A DNA stretch of 64,000 nucleotides, taken from Plutella xylostella. Its lineage: Eukaryota > Arthropoda > Insecta > Lepidoptera > Plutellidae. A model generated the notes under the pieces. It was given only the letters and a program-made list of their open reading frames with translations, did no database searches and was not told where the DNA came from. Below, in pieces: positions 30,201 through 40,987 of this stretch (position 1 is the stretch's first letter; each line of letters opens with the position of its first letter). Position numbers and translations under genes: made by a program. The stretch covers positions 5,652,001 through 5,716,000 of the forward strand of contig NC_063992.1 of assembly GCF_932276165.1 (NCBI RefSeq), written 5' to 3'.

Positions 30201-33200
30201 CATTGAAAATAATATCATTACGCCATGCCCTTTGAAAAACAATACAACGAACTAGATGGAGTGTCAGTGCAAAAGAAAGGACTCAACAAATAACACCTCA
30301 ATTTCTAAGTAAGGTCTTGTTTTAAAATATTTTGTTAGAAGATTTTTCACTTAATTCAATAGTTCTCATTAAGTCATTAGGTTTAACTTCTTATATCTAC
30401 TTCTGTGGTCTAGTGGTAGAAAGATCAGCTTCATCACACAGGGATCCCGGGTTCGATTTCCAGGTAGGGCCATCAATTTGTGTTTCTATATTGCGGTTCC
30501 AAGTTAGGTTAGGACATTAAATTAAATCCTTTATCTCGGTTTGACATTATATAAAACCCAGACAGTATTTCGCTTCATTTTTTATGTCACACAACATCTA
30601 GTTCGTATATTGTTTATCAAAGGCTCTGTTCATTTTTCCATCTTGAATCTTGACAGAATGAGTCACAAGTAAACAACCCGTTGCCTGGTTACCGGTCTTA
30701 ACCAAGTCTTAGCGGAACCCCACAGCAGCAATCAAGTTTATCACCCGATCAAGGGAGTTAACCCCGTGATTTAGCATGGTGGGACACTCACTAACTTTAA
30801 CGGTCCAAAATGTAACCAAACCAAGGTATTTTTAACCTAACCGAATGGTGTGAAATTAGGCCTTAATGTGCCAAGACTTTCACTGTGCTACCACAAAAAA
30901 CTTTAAACAATGTTTAACTAGTGTTTAAAACGAAATTTGACAGATTCTGTAGGCGTTTGACAGCGCTAAACACCAGTTAAATACTGTTAAGTTTTTGTGG
31001 TAAGGCCCTTAGGTTTTACAAGAGTTCGACCTATAGGACACTTTCCCTAAAGGTGCGTCAACAACACGCGGTATGTGCAGGACGCAATTCTACTGCTGCC
31101 GCTTTAGATAAATTATCCGACAAATACATGCATAAATCCAACAAAACTCACCAGCATTCTCAGCAAGCGTGTACGGCACGACCTCCAGCGCATCCGCATA
31201 CGCCCTCAGACAGTAATGATCAGCACCAGGAGCGGAGATGCTCTCACGAGCCAGCGCTGCGGCGGCGGCGGACTCGGGCGCGCCGCCGCCGGGCAGCAGC
31301 GCGGGCCGGCGCGCCACGCAGCGCACGGCGCACAGCGCGTCGTGTAAAGAACGAGCCGCCTCGGCGACCACCGCGCCCGACGTGCCGCGGACGACGACGG
31401 ACACCGTCTTGCCGCCGCCCTGGATGCCTGTCATCTGGGAAGGGAGAAGATTTGGTTATGGGGAGTTTGATTGCTTGTGACCAGTAGTCATAACAGGAAG
31501 TAGCCAACACAAGACGTGTTCTGCAGCTCATAGACCTCTGAAACACTGCATAAGCACCATAATACCGTGTTCTATGCCTTTTTCATATGACCACTATGGC
31601 TCTCTAAGGGCCAGTTTTTTGATCCGTGGTCAACTTTAACCATTAGTCAAGTCACTTGTCAAGCATGACAGTTGCATACAAATTTGAGCGGTTTTTAACT
31701 AATAATGGTCGCCATTTTTGACCAATGGTTGAGTTAACTAAGGATCAAAAAACTGGCCCTAAGGCAATCGGTCATTGGGCTACATTACATTTTGCTTTGA
31801 ATGAAATCTAAGGAATATAAAGTTGTTAATAATGCTGTAGACATGTAACCACATACCTTGATGTACTTGCCGCTGGGCTCGCTGACCTCCTCGACGAGGT
31901 CGACATTGACCAGGTTCTCTGCGGTGAAGTGGTCGAGCGAGGCGATGGGCCGGCAGCCCAGCGTCTTGCACACGAAGTCAATGTCCTCGCGCTCAATGTC
32001 CTTGATCACCATGCACTTGATCTTGTCCAGGAAGTGGATGGCCAGGTCGCTCAGGGCGTCTCTGTAATGTTGGTAACATAAACATAAGGCTATTTGTAAT
32101 TCATAATGGTGTGTGTAAAAAAAATGTATGGAAATGCAAGCTGATATCAGCGTCGAAGGCTTTGCTAGGTTTTAAGTTTTCCTATTCACAGTAAGATATG
32201 GTGTGAAAGTGTACTATTATCTAAGTCACTCCATGCAAAGGCTCACGGGACTTCTTCCGTTGCACTCATACTCATGGCCTAGCTCCAGTTATGTAGAACG
32301 GCTCGGCACGCTTGCTTTTAATGCTTCATGGTCACGTTTAGACAACCATACTTATACTAAGTTAATATAAAAGCAATAGTAACCTCAAGATGGACTTCTG
32401 CACGAGCAGCACGTTGCAGCCGGCCTTCTTGATCTGCTTCACGATGTTGAGGATGTACTGGCGCTCCTCCTTCAGCACGCGGTCCATCGCCGCGTAGTCC
32501 GACACGATCACGTTGTGGTCCATCTGGTAATGGGGCACAACTCGGTTAATATAATGAAAGACCAGTGGGTGGTTTAAAAAAACCCAAGTTAATTGTAATT
32601 TGGTGCAACAAGAGATTGATATTCCTCTGGACCTCCGGGTATAGAAGCAATGCTATAACTACAACCATTACAGGAAAGATGAAATTAATAACTTCACTAT
32701 CATGGCTAGCCCCTGAAAAAAGTATGAGCGTAATAAGCGTTATTTGACAAAACATGCCTTTCTGAAATGGAGGTAGACTAATATTAATAAATAATAATAC
32801 CATTAACAAATAATTGTAAAATTTTAGTGAATAAACAATTTCAACAATTATGAACATCCCGAAAAAGTCGTAATCTCCTCTAATTTTATGCACTCAAAAA
32901 TAAAATAGCATCAAACTCACATCGGTCTTAGGCGGCGAGATACAGAACTGTATCAGGCCCACCTTGGCCTTCTCCAGCCGGTGCGGGCCGCTGACGTTGG
33001 CCGCGCGGTGGCCGATGACGAGGCCGGCGATCAGCTCCGTGTCCTCCACGGTGCCGCCGACGCGCTCCAGCACCTTCACGTCGCGCAGGTCCACGCGCGC
33101 GCCCACGCCGCCCACGATCGGCTCCATCACTGGAATAGGGGTGTATTGGTTATTTGTTTGGCTATCAAGCTTTACTTGTATGTGTGTATAGTTTTTGTGG

Positions 33201-36200
33201 AAACTGTATTATTGGTTTGGCTATGGGATCATAATTAAACACTCAGAAAATCGCATGAATGTATTTAATATGACAATGTGGCACGCTGTGCCCCAACATA
33301 GCTTAAAATACACAGTAAAAAGCCTAAAAATTATGCAGGGCCACACTCAGAAAATCGCATGAATGTATTTAATATGACAATGTGGCACGCTGTGCCCCAA
33401 CATAGCTTAAAATACACAGTAAAAAGCCTAAAAATTGGTCTATATAGGAATAAAATTGGCATAACACAAAATTTACATAATAACAGGTTAACATACCAGT
33501 ACGGATGGCCTGGACAGCGATAGGGGCCAACAGAGTGGAGTGCTGGGACACCACCTTGGAGTTCAGAGATGTGGCCGCCGCCTTCAGCAGAACCTCTTCA
33601 TTGGACAAGTCCACAGGTGTGGCCATGCTTTCAATCACCTGGAATATGCCAATATGGAATTAGTGCCTTGAATAACATTGCCCTGACCCAAGGGGCAGCA
33701 GTGGATGATTATGAGCTGATGATGATATTGTGGTAATAGCAAAGTAAAAAAAATCAAAAATGGTGTTACAAACTTTACCAAGGTTAAGCCCAATATCTTT
33801 CAAAACAACAAACACATACAATAACACATCATGTTTGTTCTGGTTAGAATGTGATCACATTCATTCTTAAGACTGTATAATTTTTCTTTAATGAATCTCG
33901 ACAAATTTAATCTAATCTGTAATTTTACCTGTAAAGCAGATGTAAGAGCTTTCTGGAATCCGTCTGAAATGACGGTGGGGTGGATGCCCTTCTGCAGCAG
34001 CTTCTCTGCAGCGTCGAGCAGTGCCCCGGCAATCACCACCACGGTGGTGGTGCCGTCCCCAGCCTCAATGTCCTGGGCTCTTGACAGCTCCACCAGCTGC
34101 AACCAATATTTATGTATCATATTTATGTTGGAATAAAAGTAAGACATTGATGCCCGTTTTCACCAAGACATCCTAAACAGTCTCATATGTAAAAGTTCCC
34201 TAAGCTAAGAGACTCCATGAATCCACCTCCTACGTAAATTCATTTTCACCAAGCTAGAATCTTCCTAGCAATCCATCACCTAAATAATAGTGATGTATTT
34301 TTTTATATTTTTACCGATTCAATTTCATTCATTCATTTTGCTGTCAACAATGGCTGCTTGTCAATTGTCTATGCTTTTAAAAATAAATATTATCTGTGAT
34401 GTTGACAGTTGACACTTTTGACACTTTGTTCATAAACAAAAGTTGGTTGTTTATAAACAGTAGTTAGTTAGTAAAAGAGAGTTATAGAGAGTTGGTCAAG
34501 TCACACGTGTTATTTTCTTTATGAGTCACACTGTAGAAGAAGAAGCATTTAATAAAGCAATGGCAGAAAAGAAGAAACGCGGACAAAATTTTACAATGGA
34601 AGAGAAGGACAGACTAATAAAGTTATTAGCACAGTATCGGTCCACAATATTAAATAAAAAAACGGACGGTACCACCAATATGGCGAAGATGCAAGCCTGG
34701 AATGCTTTAACGAATAAATTTAATAGTTGTGGCTCAACTTACAGGTGTGTATTATTACTACTGCTACTCGCTAATGCAACTTAATGAAGCTGTAACCTTG
34801 TTGATAATTTTCCTTAACTTTTTTAAACTTAATTGTGTATGTTTTAGAACTAAAGATTCACTGGTGAAACAGTGGGACAAATTAAAAACGGAGGCCAAAA
34901 TATATAACGGAAAAAATAAAAAAGGTGTAATGGGCACAGGAGGTGGACCATCCACGGTAAAATCCGATCCAGTTTTGGACCAGGCGTGCGACCTGCTGGG
35001 GAGGGCATGCTCAGGCATGCTAGCTGTCAATGACAGTGATGCTGATATACCTACAAGTGGGGCACTAGAAAGCAGTATGTTTCATGATATTGTAAGTTAC
35101 TAAAAATTGTATTTGAATAATTAGGTGATGGGTATTTCTGGTCAGTAAACTTAACATAAATGTTTGTTCCAGGCCACAGAAGTTGAGATATATGAAAGAG
35201 AAGGAGAGCAGGATGTACCAATGGTAAGTTGTTTTATTTATGATTAATCTCTTTTTACACATTGTCATCATCAGCACATCTCTTTTTGGATATTTGACAA
35301 TATCCATACTTATACATTCTATTCTCTGTGGGGGTGTAAGTACCTGCACCTGGCTCACTCGAGTGGAACCTTTGTGCATATCCCCAAGGTCTAAACTGCC
35401 TTCCTAAGCTTGGACCATTTCCCACCACGCTGGTCCACTGCGGGTTGGTGGGTCCACGTATCTAGATATGTAGGTTTCCTCACGATGTTTTCCTTCACCG
35501 TAAGAGCGATGGTATACATTGTACTTAAGTTAAGAGAACTCATTGGTATCAGCGCTGGGATTCGAACCCGCATCTCTTGCGTGAGAAGCGGGCGCTTACC
35601 CGACTGAGCTACCACCGCTCCCATACTTATACATTATAATTATTATTTTTTTTTGTAGGAGAATATGACTGTACAGGATGTTGCTCCTGGTCCCAGCTGC
35701 CTGGTTGAATTTCAATCAACTCCTGTAAGTAACCTAGCTCAGTACACACAAAATATCACAGTAGAAAAAGCATCCTTCTTGAATAGATTCTTCATTTGTT
35801 TCAGGCAAATATGAATATCCCAGATGCTGTTCCTGGTCCAAGCGGTGTCACTCAACAAATGCCACTAACAGACATCCCGGTAAGCATAAAAGATAAGCAT
35901 TGCAAATATTTTTAATGCATGATATTTTTTACTGACGTGTCCATAGTCGAGCTAGCTTTAGTGATCTTAAGTGGTTACTGAGGTTAAGCAACAACTGGCA
36001 CAGTCAGCGTGGTGGACTAGGCCTAAACCCTTCCTTCATTGAAAGGAGACCCGTGCCCCAGCAGTGGGGATGTATGTGATGGGTCGTGATGATGATGATG
36101 ATTTTTTACTAATAAATACATATTTTTTTAGGATCAAGAAAATACAACTACAGGCCAACCATTGTGGTCAAGACGGCGTCGACCTCAAATGGGTGCCAGG

Positions 36201-39033
36201 CATGAGAGAACAGAGGCGCTGGAAAATATAACCTCCAGCTTTTGCAATGTTCAGCAGCAGAAATTGACCTATGAACAATTGAAAGTTCAATTGCTGATGG
36301 ACGAGAAAATATTTAAAGATAGCTTGTACAAAATACAATTAACTACAGCTGAAAAGGAGCTGGAAATAAAAGTAGAAATACTAAAACAAATTCAAAGTAA
36401 GTATAAAAGTTTAACATTTAATTATTATCAATATTTTCAAAATATTCCGTAACTTGGTCTCTTCGAAATCCATAAATTGGGTCCGCAACACCATCTAATG
36501 GGAAATGTATCTGCCCATTATCTATTAACTCATTTAAGTTCTGGAGAAGACCTTCATTGGCGGGTTCCGGCTCCCTGTTTAATATACAGAAGTTATGCAG
36601 GATACAACAGGCCAGTATAACATTCACTGCAGTCTTCAGTTTCAGTCTGATACCAACAGCTAAAACTGGGAATCTTCTTTTCAGGACTCCATACTGTCGT
36701 TCCACAACATTTCTAGTTTTAATTTGGGCTTCATTAAATCTTTGTTGGCCTTGCGTGATTGGATGTACATGTGGTGTTAAGAGATGTGACTGAAAATGGG
36801 AGAAAACAACTTTTATTAAGTCTTGCTTTTTTATTTTCAGGAGGCGGCTTATCACTTGAGAACATTATGGGCAAGAAGAAAGATGAATAATTTTTTTGTA
36901 CTTGATTTTGATAAATATTTGTTTGATTTAGAGATGAATAATTTTTTGTACTTAATTTTAATAAATATTTGTTTGATTTAATTCATTTTATTACTACAAT
37001 TTACCTTTAGAGGATAGCCACTGTCTCCCAATAAGTAGCCGCAGCCGTAGTCTCCTCTTTCAAATTTATTGTATCGGTTGCTGTTTTGGTAGATAGCTGA
37101 ATCATGGGTTGATCCAGGCCATCGTGCCACTACATCTGTTACTAATAATTGGGCAGTGCTAATTGTTTGAACATTAATGGACATGTATCCTTTCCTATTA
37201 CGGAAAATTTCAGCATCATCGCCTCCTGAAAGAAAAAAATATTCTTAAGTCTTTGAAAGTCCAAGGTAAGTTTGATTTGTCTTCAGAATAAAATAATTTT
37301 CTCTATGATTACTAATAAGTAATAATTAAATTAATCATCATTACGTACCAGGTGATTGTATTCTTACGTGTGTACAATCTATGCAGCCTAACACATTAGG
37401 GAACTTTGCTATTTTAAAGAAATCCCATTTGACTTTTCTCTGTTCTTCTTCGGACTCTGGAAATTTAATGAATTCTGCTCGTAGGCTTACGATGGCTTCA
37501 GTGACTCGTTTAACTATGCGGCTACATGAGGCTACACTGAATCCTCCGAGATCTCCGATTGCGAGTAAATGATTACCAGTGGCATAGTAGCGCAATGTCA
37601 TGAGTAATTGATTAATTGGTGGAATAGAGTGGTTTCTGTAATTAAATAATAAATATGTTAAAATATACATCAAGTAAATCTTTTCACAAAATCACGATGG
37701 TATTATAGGTGATCAGAATCTTACCTATCCTCCTGGAACTCAATTTTTGATTCGATTTTTGTTAGCAGGAAAAGGACACTTCTTTTAGTTAACCTGAACC
37801 TTCTAAAAAAGTCCAAGTCGTCATATTTTTGGAAGTAATCCGTTCTCTCACGGAATATACGTGGTCGATCCCATAATACACGATCTGTGATCAATTCGAT
37901 AGCCTCAATAGTGTCGATAAAATCACTCATTTTGTAGCTATAAAATATATTTTGCGAACACAAAAACTGTCACCTAACGTTTATGAGGCCGAAATTCCAC
38001 CTCCTAAATTTAGGAAGTCCCTAACGGATTTAAGTGACAGTTCGTCAGTGGTGAAAACCATTCTACGCTTAGGAGATCCTTAAAATGAGTTAAAAGTTTC
38101 CTAAAATTTAGGATGTCTTGGTGAAAACGGGCATCAATATTACTTTTTTTATGCAGAGCATAATTCTAGTTTTTCATTTATTTATTCTTTATGGCACAAT
38201 ATACAAAAGTAATTATGTACAATCAGGTGGACTTAAGGACTTCATTCCTGTTACTCTAAGTTTCATGTAATCAGAAATAGAATGGTTCATGTTTTTCCCT
38301 AACAATCCAACTGAATTTTGTGTAGGTGTTCAATGGTTGTTTGTTTATATCATATTTAAGAGATGAACTTACCATTTTAGCAGCTGGGTGGATGACACTG
38401 ATTTGTTTCAGAATGGTAGCTCCATCATTTGTGATTGTTACTTCACCATTTGCAGCTTGGATCTAGAAGAACATAGAACATAGTTTTAGATTTTCCACCA
38501 GTCATTATTTTTGTTACTAGTGATACATATAAGTAAACTTATAAGATTTTACCATTTTATCCATGCCCCTTGGGCCCAGACTTGTGCGAATAGCATCTGA
38601 TACAGCTGAAAAAATAAAAAAACTTGTTTAGGCATAAGGTGTAGGATTCCCAAAGCGATTTTCATACTTCATACACATAATGAATAATAGAGAAGTCGTA
38701 TTAAAATGATACGGAGTATTAGTCATACTGCTTTGTGCTAGTAAAAATTTTGACAGCCCAGAGGCTAAGGAAAAATGTTTATATTCTGAACTTTTCCACA
38801 ATAATTCAGAAATTTATCAATGAAGGTTTATTTATTTTAAGATTAGGAAGCGTTATGTACCATTCCTTGCAAATATACGGTGTATTTTATAGAATAAATC
38901 AGTAAACAAATAACAGATGTAAAATACCTTTTGCGGCAGCTATGTTGCTAAGCCGAATATCGGTAGGCTTGCTTTTATCCTTGTATACTGACGAATTAAC
39001 TCTAGCAGAATCACCACCAGCTTTGGGAGCCAT
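27268..39033 (-). CDS. CCT4: T-complex protein 1 subunit delta (CCT4), 11 exons
   Basis: One of eight subunits of the cytosolic chaperonin TRiC/CCT, which folds actin, tubulin and other proteins with ATP. Exons in transcript order: 38928-39033, 38553-38605, 38373-38462, 33929-34096, 33497-33638, 32921-33129, 32384-32523, 31857-32061, 31152-31434, 27695-27900, 27268-27285. They sum to 1620 nt, 539 residues, the usual length of CCT4, and every phase agrees. The last exon has only five codons plus stop (INTLN). Chaperonin motifs: [34 protein letters not shown] (ATP site), [26 protein letters not shown], and C-terminal [14 protein letters not shown]. Delta-type matches include [15 protein letters not shown] and [10 protein letters not shown]. 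Intron 3 (4.3 kb) contains a complete Harbinger transposon; intron 9 (3.3 kb) contains a tandem duplication with a TIR transposon; intron 5 has a 104-bp tandem repeat. Middle and late exons are GC-rich, exons 1-3 AT-rich. Confidence 0.97.
27969..30865. repeat. Head-to-tail tandem duplication of a ~960-bp unit in CCT4 intron 9
   Basis: Copy A runs 27969-29904 (interrupted by an inserted transposon at 28170-29142); copy B runs 29905-30865. Both begin TTAGACCTGGTTTCTCATGA and end GTGTGAAATTAGGCCTTA. Without the insert the copies are about 960 bp and differ at only a handful of positions. Each carries a tRNA-like segment (box A TGGTCTAGTGGTAGAA, box B GGGTTCGATTTCC, at about 29448-29510 and 30406-30470). 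Confidence 0.93.
28170..29142 (+). mobile_element. TIR transposon with TA target duplication, decayed Tc1/mariner-like
   Basis: TIR CAGTGAAACTATAAAGTCCT continuing GAAATTAA at both ends, perfect over about 28 bp, with TA at 28168-28169 and 29143-29144. The empty site (GGTGTCTATGTCTC) survives in the second copy of the duplication at 30098-30110, proving the boundaries. Inside, 28757-28905 reads [20 protein letters not shown] and [20 protein letters not shown], which resembles the N-terminal region of Tc1/mariner-like (IS630-type) transposases; the rest of the transposase is gone. Confidence 0.9.
30889..31002. mobile_element. MITE in CCT4 intron 9
   Basis: Ends TACCACAAAAAACTTTAA and TTAAGTTTTTGTGGTA are imperfect inverted repeats; homology continues inward (TGTTTAACTAGTGTTTA against TAAACACCAGTTAAATA). 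About 114 bp, no coding content. Confidence 0.75.
31608..31759. mobile_element. PIF/Harbinger-type MITE with TAA target duplication in CCT4 intron 8
   Basis: GGGCCAGTTTTTTGATCC (31608) and GGATCAAAAAACTGGCCC (31759) are perfect 18-bp inverted repeats, flanked by TAA at 31605-31607 and 31760-31762. The 3-bp TAA duplication is typical of PIF/Harbinger. Its TIR is unlike that of the complete Harbinger at 34149-38135, so a different family mobilised it. Confidence 0.88.
33240..33436. repeat. 104-bp tandem duplication in CCT4 intron 5
   Basis: CACTCAGAAAATCGCATGAA starts at 33240 and again at 33344; the two copies look identical for about 93 bases up to GCCTAAAAATT, after which copy 1 has a short linker (ATGCAGGGCCA). 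Intact identity suggests a recent event. Confidence 0.9.
34521..36890 (+). CDS. Harbinger Myb/SANT-like DNA-binding protein
   Basis: Accessory protein of the Harbinger transposon; in other elements of this superfamily the Myb-like protein binds the transposase, carries it to the nucleus and helps recognise the ends. Exons 34521-34744, 34848-35091, 35173-35223, 35659-35724, 35805-35879, 36132-36396, 36841-36890; 975 nt, 324 residues, stop TAA at 36888-36890; phases agree. The N-terminal trihelix (residues about 18-95: [41 protein letters not shown]) matches the Myb/SANT-like domain of FSBP/NAIF1-type proteins. A spacer with repeated VPGPS-like words follows (exons 4 and 5 share a pattern: [24 protein letters not shown]), then a C-terminal coiled coil ([20 protein letters not shown]) and a basic KKKDE end. 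The last intron (36397-36840) contains the whole last coding exon of the antisense transposase. Confidence 0.85.
35319..35620 (-). mobile_element. tRNA-derived SINE with 14-15-bp target duplication
   Basis: On the minus strand it starts GGGAGCGGTGGTAGCTCAGT, with box A TAGCTCAGTCGG and box B GGTTCGAATCC, so the head derives from a tRNA. Flanked by CCATACTTATACATT at 35304-35318 and 35621-35635. Copies recur at 42395-42622 and 60035-60170. It sits in intron 3 of the Harbinger Myb gene; the exact duplication implies a recent insertion. Confidence 0.92.
35934..36100 (+). mobile_element. 5S-derived SINE with 10-bp target duplication
   Basis: Head AGTGATC...TGGTTACTGAGGTTAAGC, AACAACTGGCAC resembles 5S rRNA; the tail CCTTCCTTCATTGAAAGG...GCCCCAGCAGTGGGG ends in (GAT)n. 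Flanked by ATTTTTTACT at 35924-35933 and 36101-36110. Inserted in intron 5 of the Harbinger Myb gene. Confidence 0.9.
36418..37930 (-). CDS. PIF/Harbinger DDE transposase (HARBI1-like)
   Basis: Catalyses excision and insertion of the element. Exons 37725-37930, 37349-37635, 37005-37225, 36418-36789; 1086 nt, 361 residues, close to HARBI1 (about 350); phases agree and no stop or frameshift is seen. N-terminus has the family pattern [20 protein letters not shown]. The helix-turn-helix region covers [20 protein letters not shown] and [17 protein letters not shown]. Catalytic residues are present: first Asp in [11 protein letters not shown], second Asp in DSGYPLK within the DDE_4 pattern (also WPGSTHDS), Glu in [18 protein letters not shown]. 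It lies tail-to-tail with the Myb-like gene, and its last exon sits entirely inside that gene's last intron on the other strand. Intactness points to recent activity or selection. A domesticated host gene is possible but less likely, since TIRs are preserved. Confidence 0.93.
36882..36980. repeat. ~48-bp tandem duplication at the junction of the two Harbinger genes
   Basis: ATGAATAATTTTTTGTACTT, ATTTTGATAAATATTTGTTTGATTTA occurs at 36883-36930 and again, slightly changed, at 36933-36980. The first copy starts within the Myb gene stop region, so the two copies form the shared 3' region of both genes. Confidence 0.8.
38170..38265 (+). repeat. Dispersed repeat shared with 49600-49690
   Basis: TTTATTTATTCTTTATGGCA, then CAATATACAAAAGTAATTAT, GTACAATCAGGTGGACTTAA match 49605-49670 with few differences. 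Probably a LINE 3' tail. It starts about 35 bp outside the Harbinger right end, in CCT4 intron 3. Confidence 0.6.
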
Positions 39034-40987
39034 TTTTAAGAATATATATTTATATTTTATTCACTGGATTACAAAGATAAAAGCCGATTTCAAAATATAT
39101 TTTATTTTCCGACTGTAAACAAATGAACGAAGAGAAATATTTGACATTGACATTTGTCAAAATGACGTTTGTCAGCTGACATATTTCTTTGTCTATGGCT
39201 TAAAACAGCATTCACAAATAAAATAAATATGAATAACTGAAAATATTAACGGCGGCACAGATAAGAAAGCCTATCACGGCGGTACGGCAGCGGCCTAAAT
39301 GGAAACCGAACCAACAGTACAATATTTTTAAAGACCTCAAGAGTCATCGTTAACATCGTTTGGAAAAGACTGCTCAATTTCAGTTATTATTCTGAGCTTA
39401 TAAGATATGTTATTTACCGCCATCTAGTGTCGAGTAGCATTACTAAACAAATCATAGTTTCAGAATTTTCTCAGAATAATAACTGCATCTAAACTTTAAA
39501 GTATGAGGTGCATGAAAAGTGCGTCCCCGCTGTGCATGGCCCCGACAATCGTTAGGATGCCTTTGCACTAGAGCGGAACGGTGTTCTTTCGCCACAATGA
39601 CAAACTCGTTCTAACGCATATACTGATGGTAACTAGGTAGTTAGTCTATTTTAATTTCAAGGGTTTCTCTGCAAACAAGCCATTAATCCTCGCCGACCTA
39701 CGCCGCTCAAAGTGTGATGTACCCAATGTGTATCCTCGGAGTAGTCTACAGTGTGTTGAGTTATCTTTTAGTCTCGGCAACGCGCAAAACAACAAAATAA
39801 GAATAAAAACTATTTAGCTTTGTTAGATTTAGTTTAAGGTTAAAAAATAGTGTAAGCTGTGTTATCTTGTATTAGGGTATGATGGGACTGACATGTTTTC
39901 TATAGAAAAAAAGTCCCTAAATAAAAATAGATTTAAAAAAAAACATTGAATTTTCCAGATTCATATTTATTTTAATTTGAGATCACTGCATTAAATTTAG
40001 AAAGGACAAACTTTAAAACAAGTGTGCAATAAATGCATTGTTCCCATTACTTGATCTGCTAACTGTTAATTAAATAACACCACTAACACCTACTGTGAAG
40101 AGACTGGATTTGTACTTAATTCATCACTTCCATGGCGAATTGATGACTCTACTTAAAGATACAATCACATGATAACGATTTTAATCATTTTAATGTCGTG
40201 CCTACTTTGATATCAGTAACTTAGGTACTTATACGATAAATAAATGTAAATCTTATTTTTCTCTCTAATGTGCTTAAAATGTACCTACTTACCTTTATTC
40301 TGTTGTACATACATACAATATACTAAGTAGGTAGTAAGCATAAGTACTTAGTTGAGTACCAAACCAATCCAATCTACCTGATATTCTCCTAATTAATACT
40401 ATTATCTAGTTACCTTACCTACGTCCTACCTTACACCATAGAACAACAAGTAAATAACTATAGGTACTTATGTTATTCTATGGTAGTACCTAACTACTAA
40501 AGTACTTGCTGAAAATAGCTTATTATTAGACTTATTACAAAATTCATGTACTGGACATTTACAAATAAAATTGAAGGTAAGGTAGGTAGGTACCCTACCC
40601 TAACCTTCTTACGTTATTTTGGTGATCAAGTGCGACAAATTCTTACTTTCTAAAAATAAAAACCTACTTAGTTATAACTATCTCCGATCTGCTATTCACA
40701 TGATTAATACATAATACCTAATATAAATATTGTATTATTTTAGATAGGTTGGTATAACTAACTAGTCTAACTAATATATAATTTTCTAACTGAAAAAACT
40801 TGATCGGCTCATTCTTGCCATTTTTTTACCTAGGTACAAACTTACGAAAAACGCGTTAATTCGATGCTGAACCACTATTTCTAAACAGACATACCATTTT
40901 CTACTGCCTCTCACCAGCCTCAACGCATCCTACAATCCAGAACCTGGATTGGCCTTAACAAATCAAATCCTTTAATCCCACTACACT
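39034..40987. other. CCT4/ninaB intergenic region, nothing coding recognised
   Basis: Upstream of CCT4 and downstream of ninaB. AT-rich, dense in GTAGGTA/TACCTAC words from about 40200. The 39034-39200 stretch next to the CCT4 start probably holds its promoter, but no TATA box stands out. No RNA gene or clear TIR element found. Confidence 0.45.

Larger units (their letters stand above)
34149..38135. mobile_element. Complete PIF/Harbinger DNA transposon (~4.0 kb) in CCT4 intron 3
   Basis: Terminal inverted repeats GATGCCCGTTTTCACCAAGA (34149) and TCTTGGTGAAAACGGGCATC (38135) are identical for at least 26 bp. They enclose two spliced genes: a Myb/SANT-like protein (plus) and a DDE transposase (minus), the two-gene set known for PIF/Harbinger elements. 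Both frames are intact, so it may be autonomous. Subterminal sequence repeats TCACCAAG and CCACCTCCTA words at both ends. The expected 3-bp target duplication is not clear: both ends are flanked by palindromic ATT/AAT. Two SINEs (35319-35620 and 35934-36100) have inserted into introns of the Myb gene without breaking it. Confidence 0.93.

Noticed and set aside
31053..31487. Plus-strand frames over CCT4 exons (31053-31487, 32964-33238, 27708-27911, 33891-34136)
   Set aside because: Arg/Ser/Ala-rich antisense readings of confirmed CCT4 exons.
38180..38260. Inclusion of this repeat in the Harbinger element
   Set aside because: It lies outside the right TIR (38135) and has a separate copy at 49600-49690 with no Harbinger sequence nearby.
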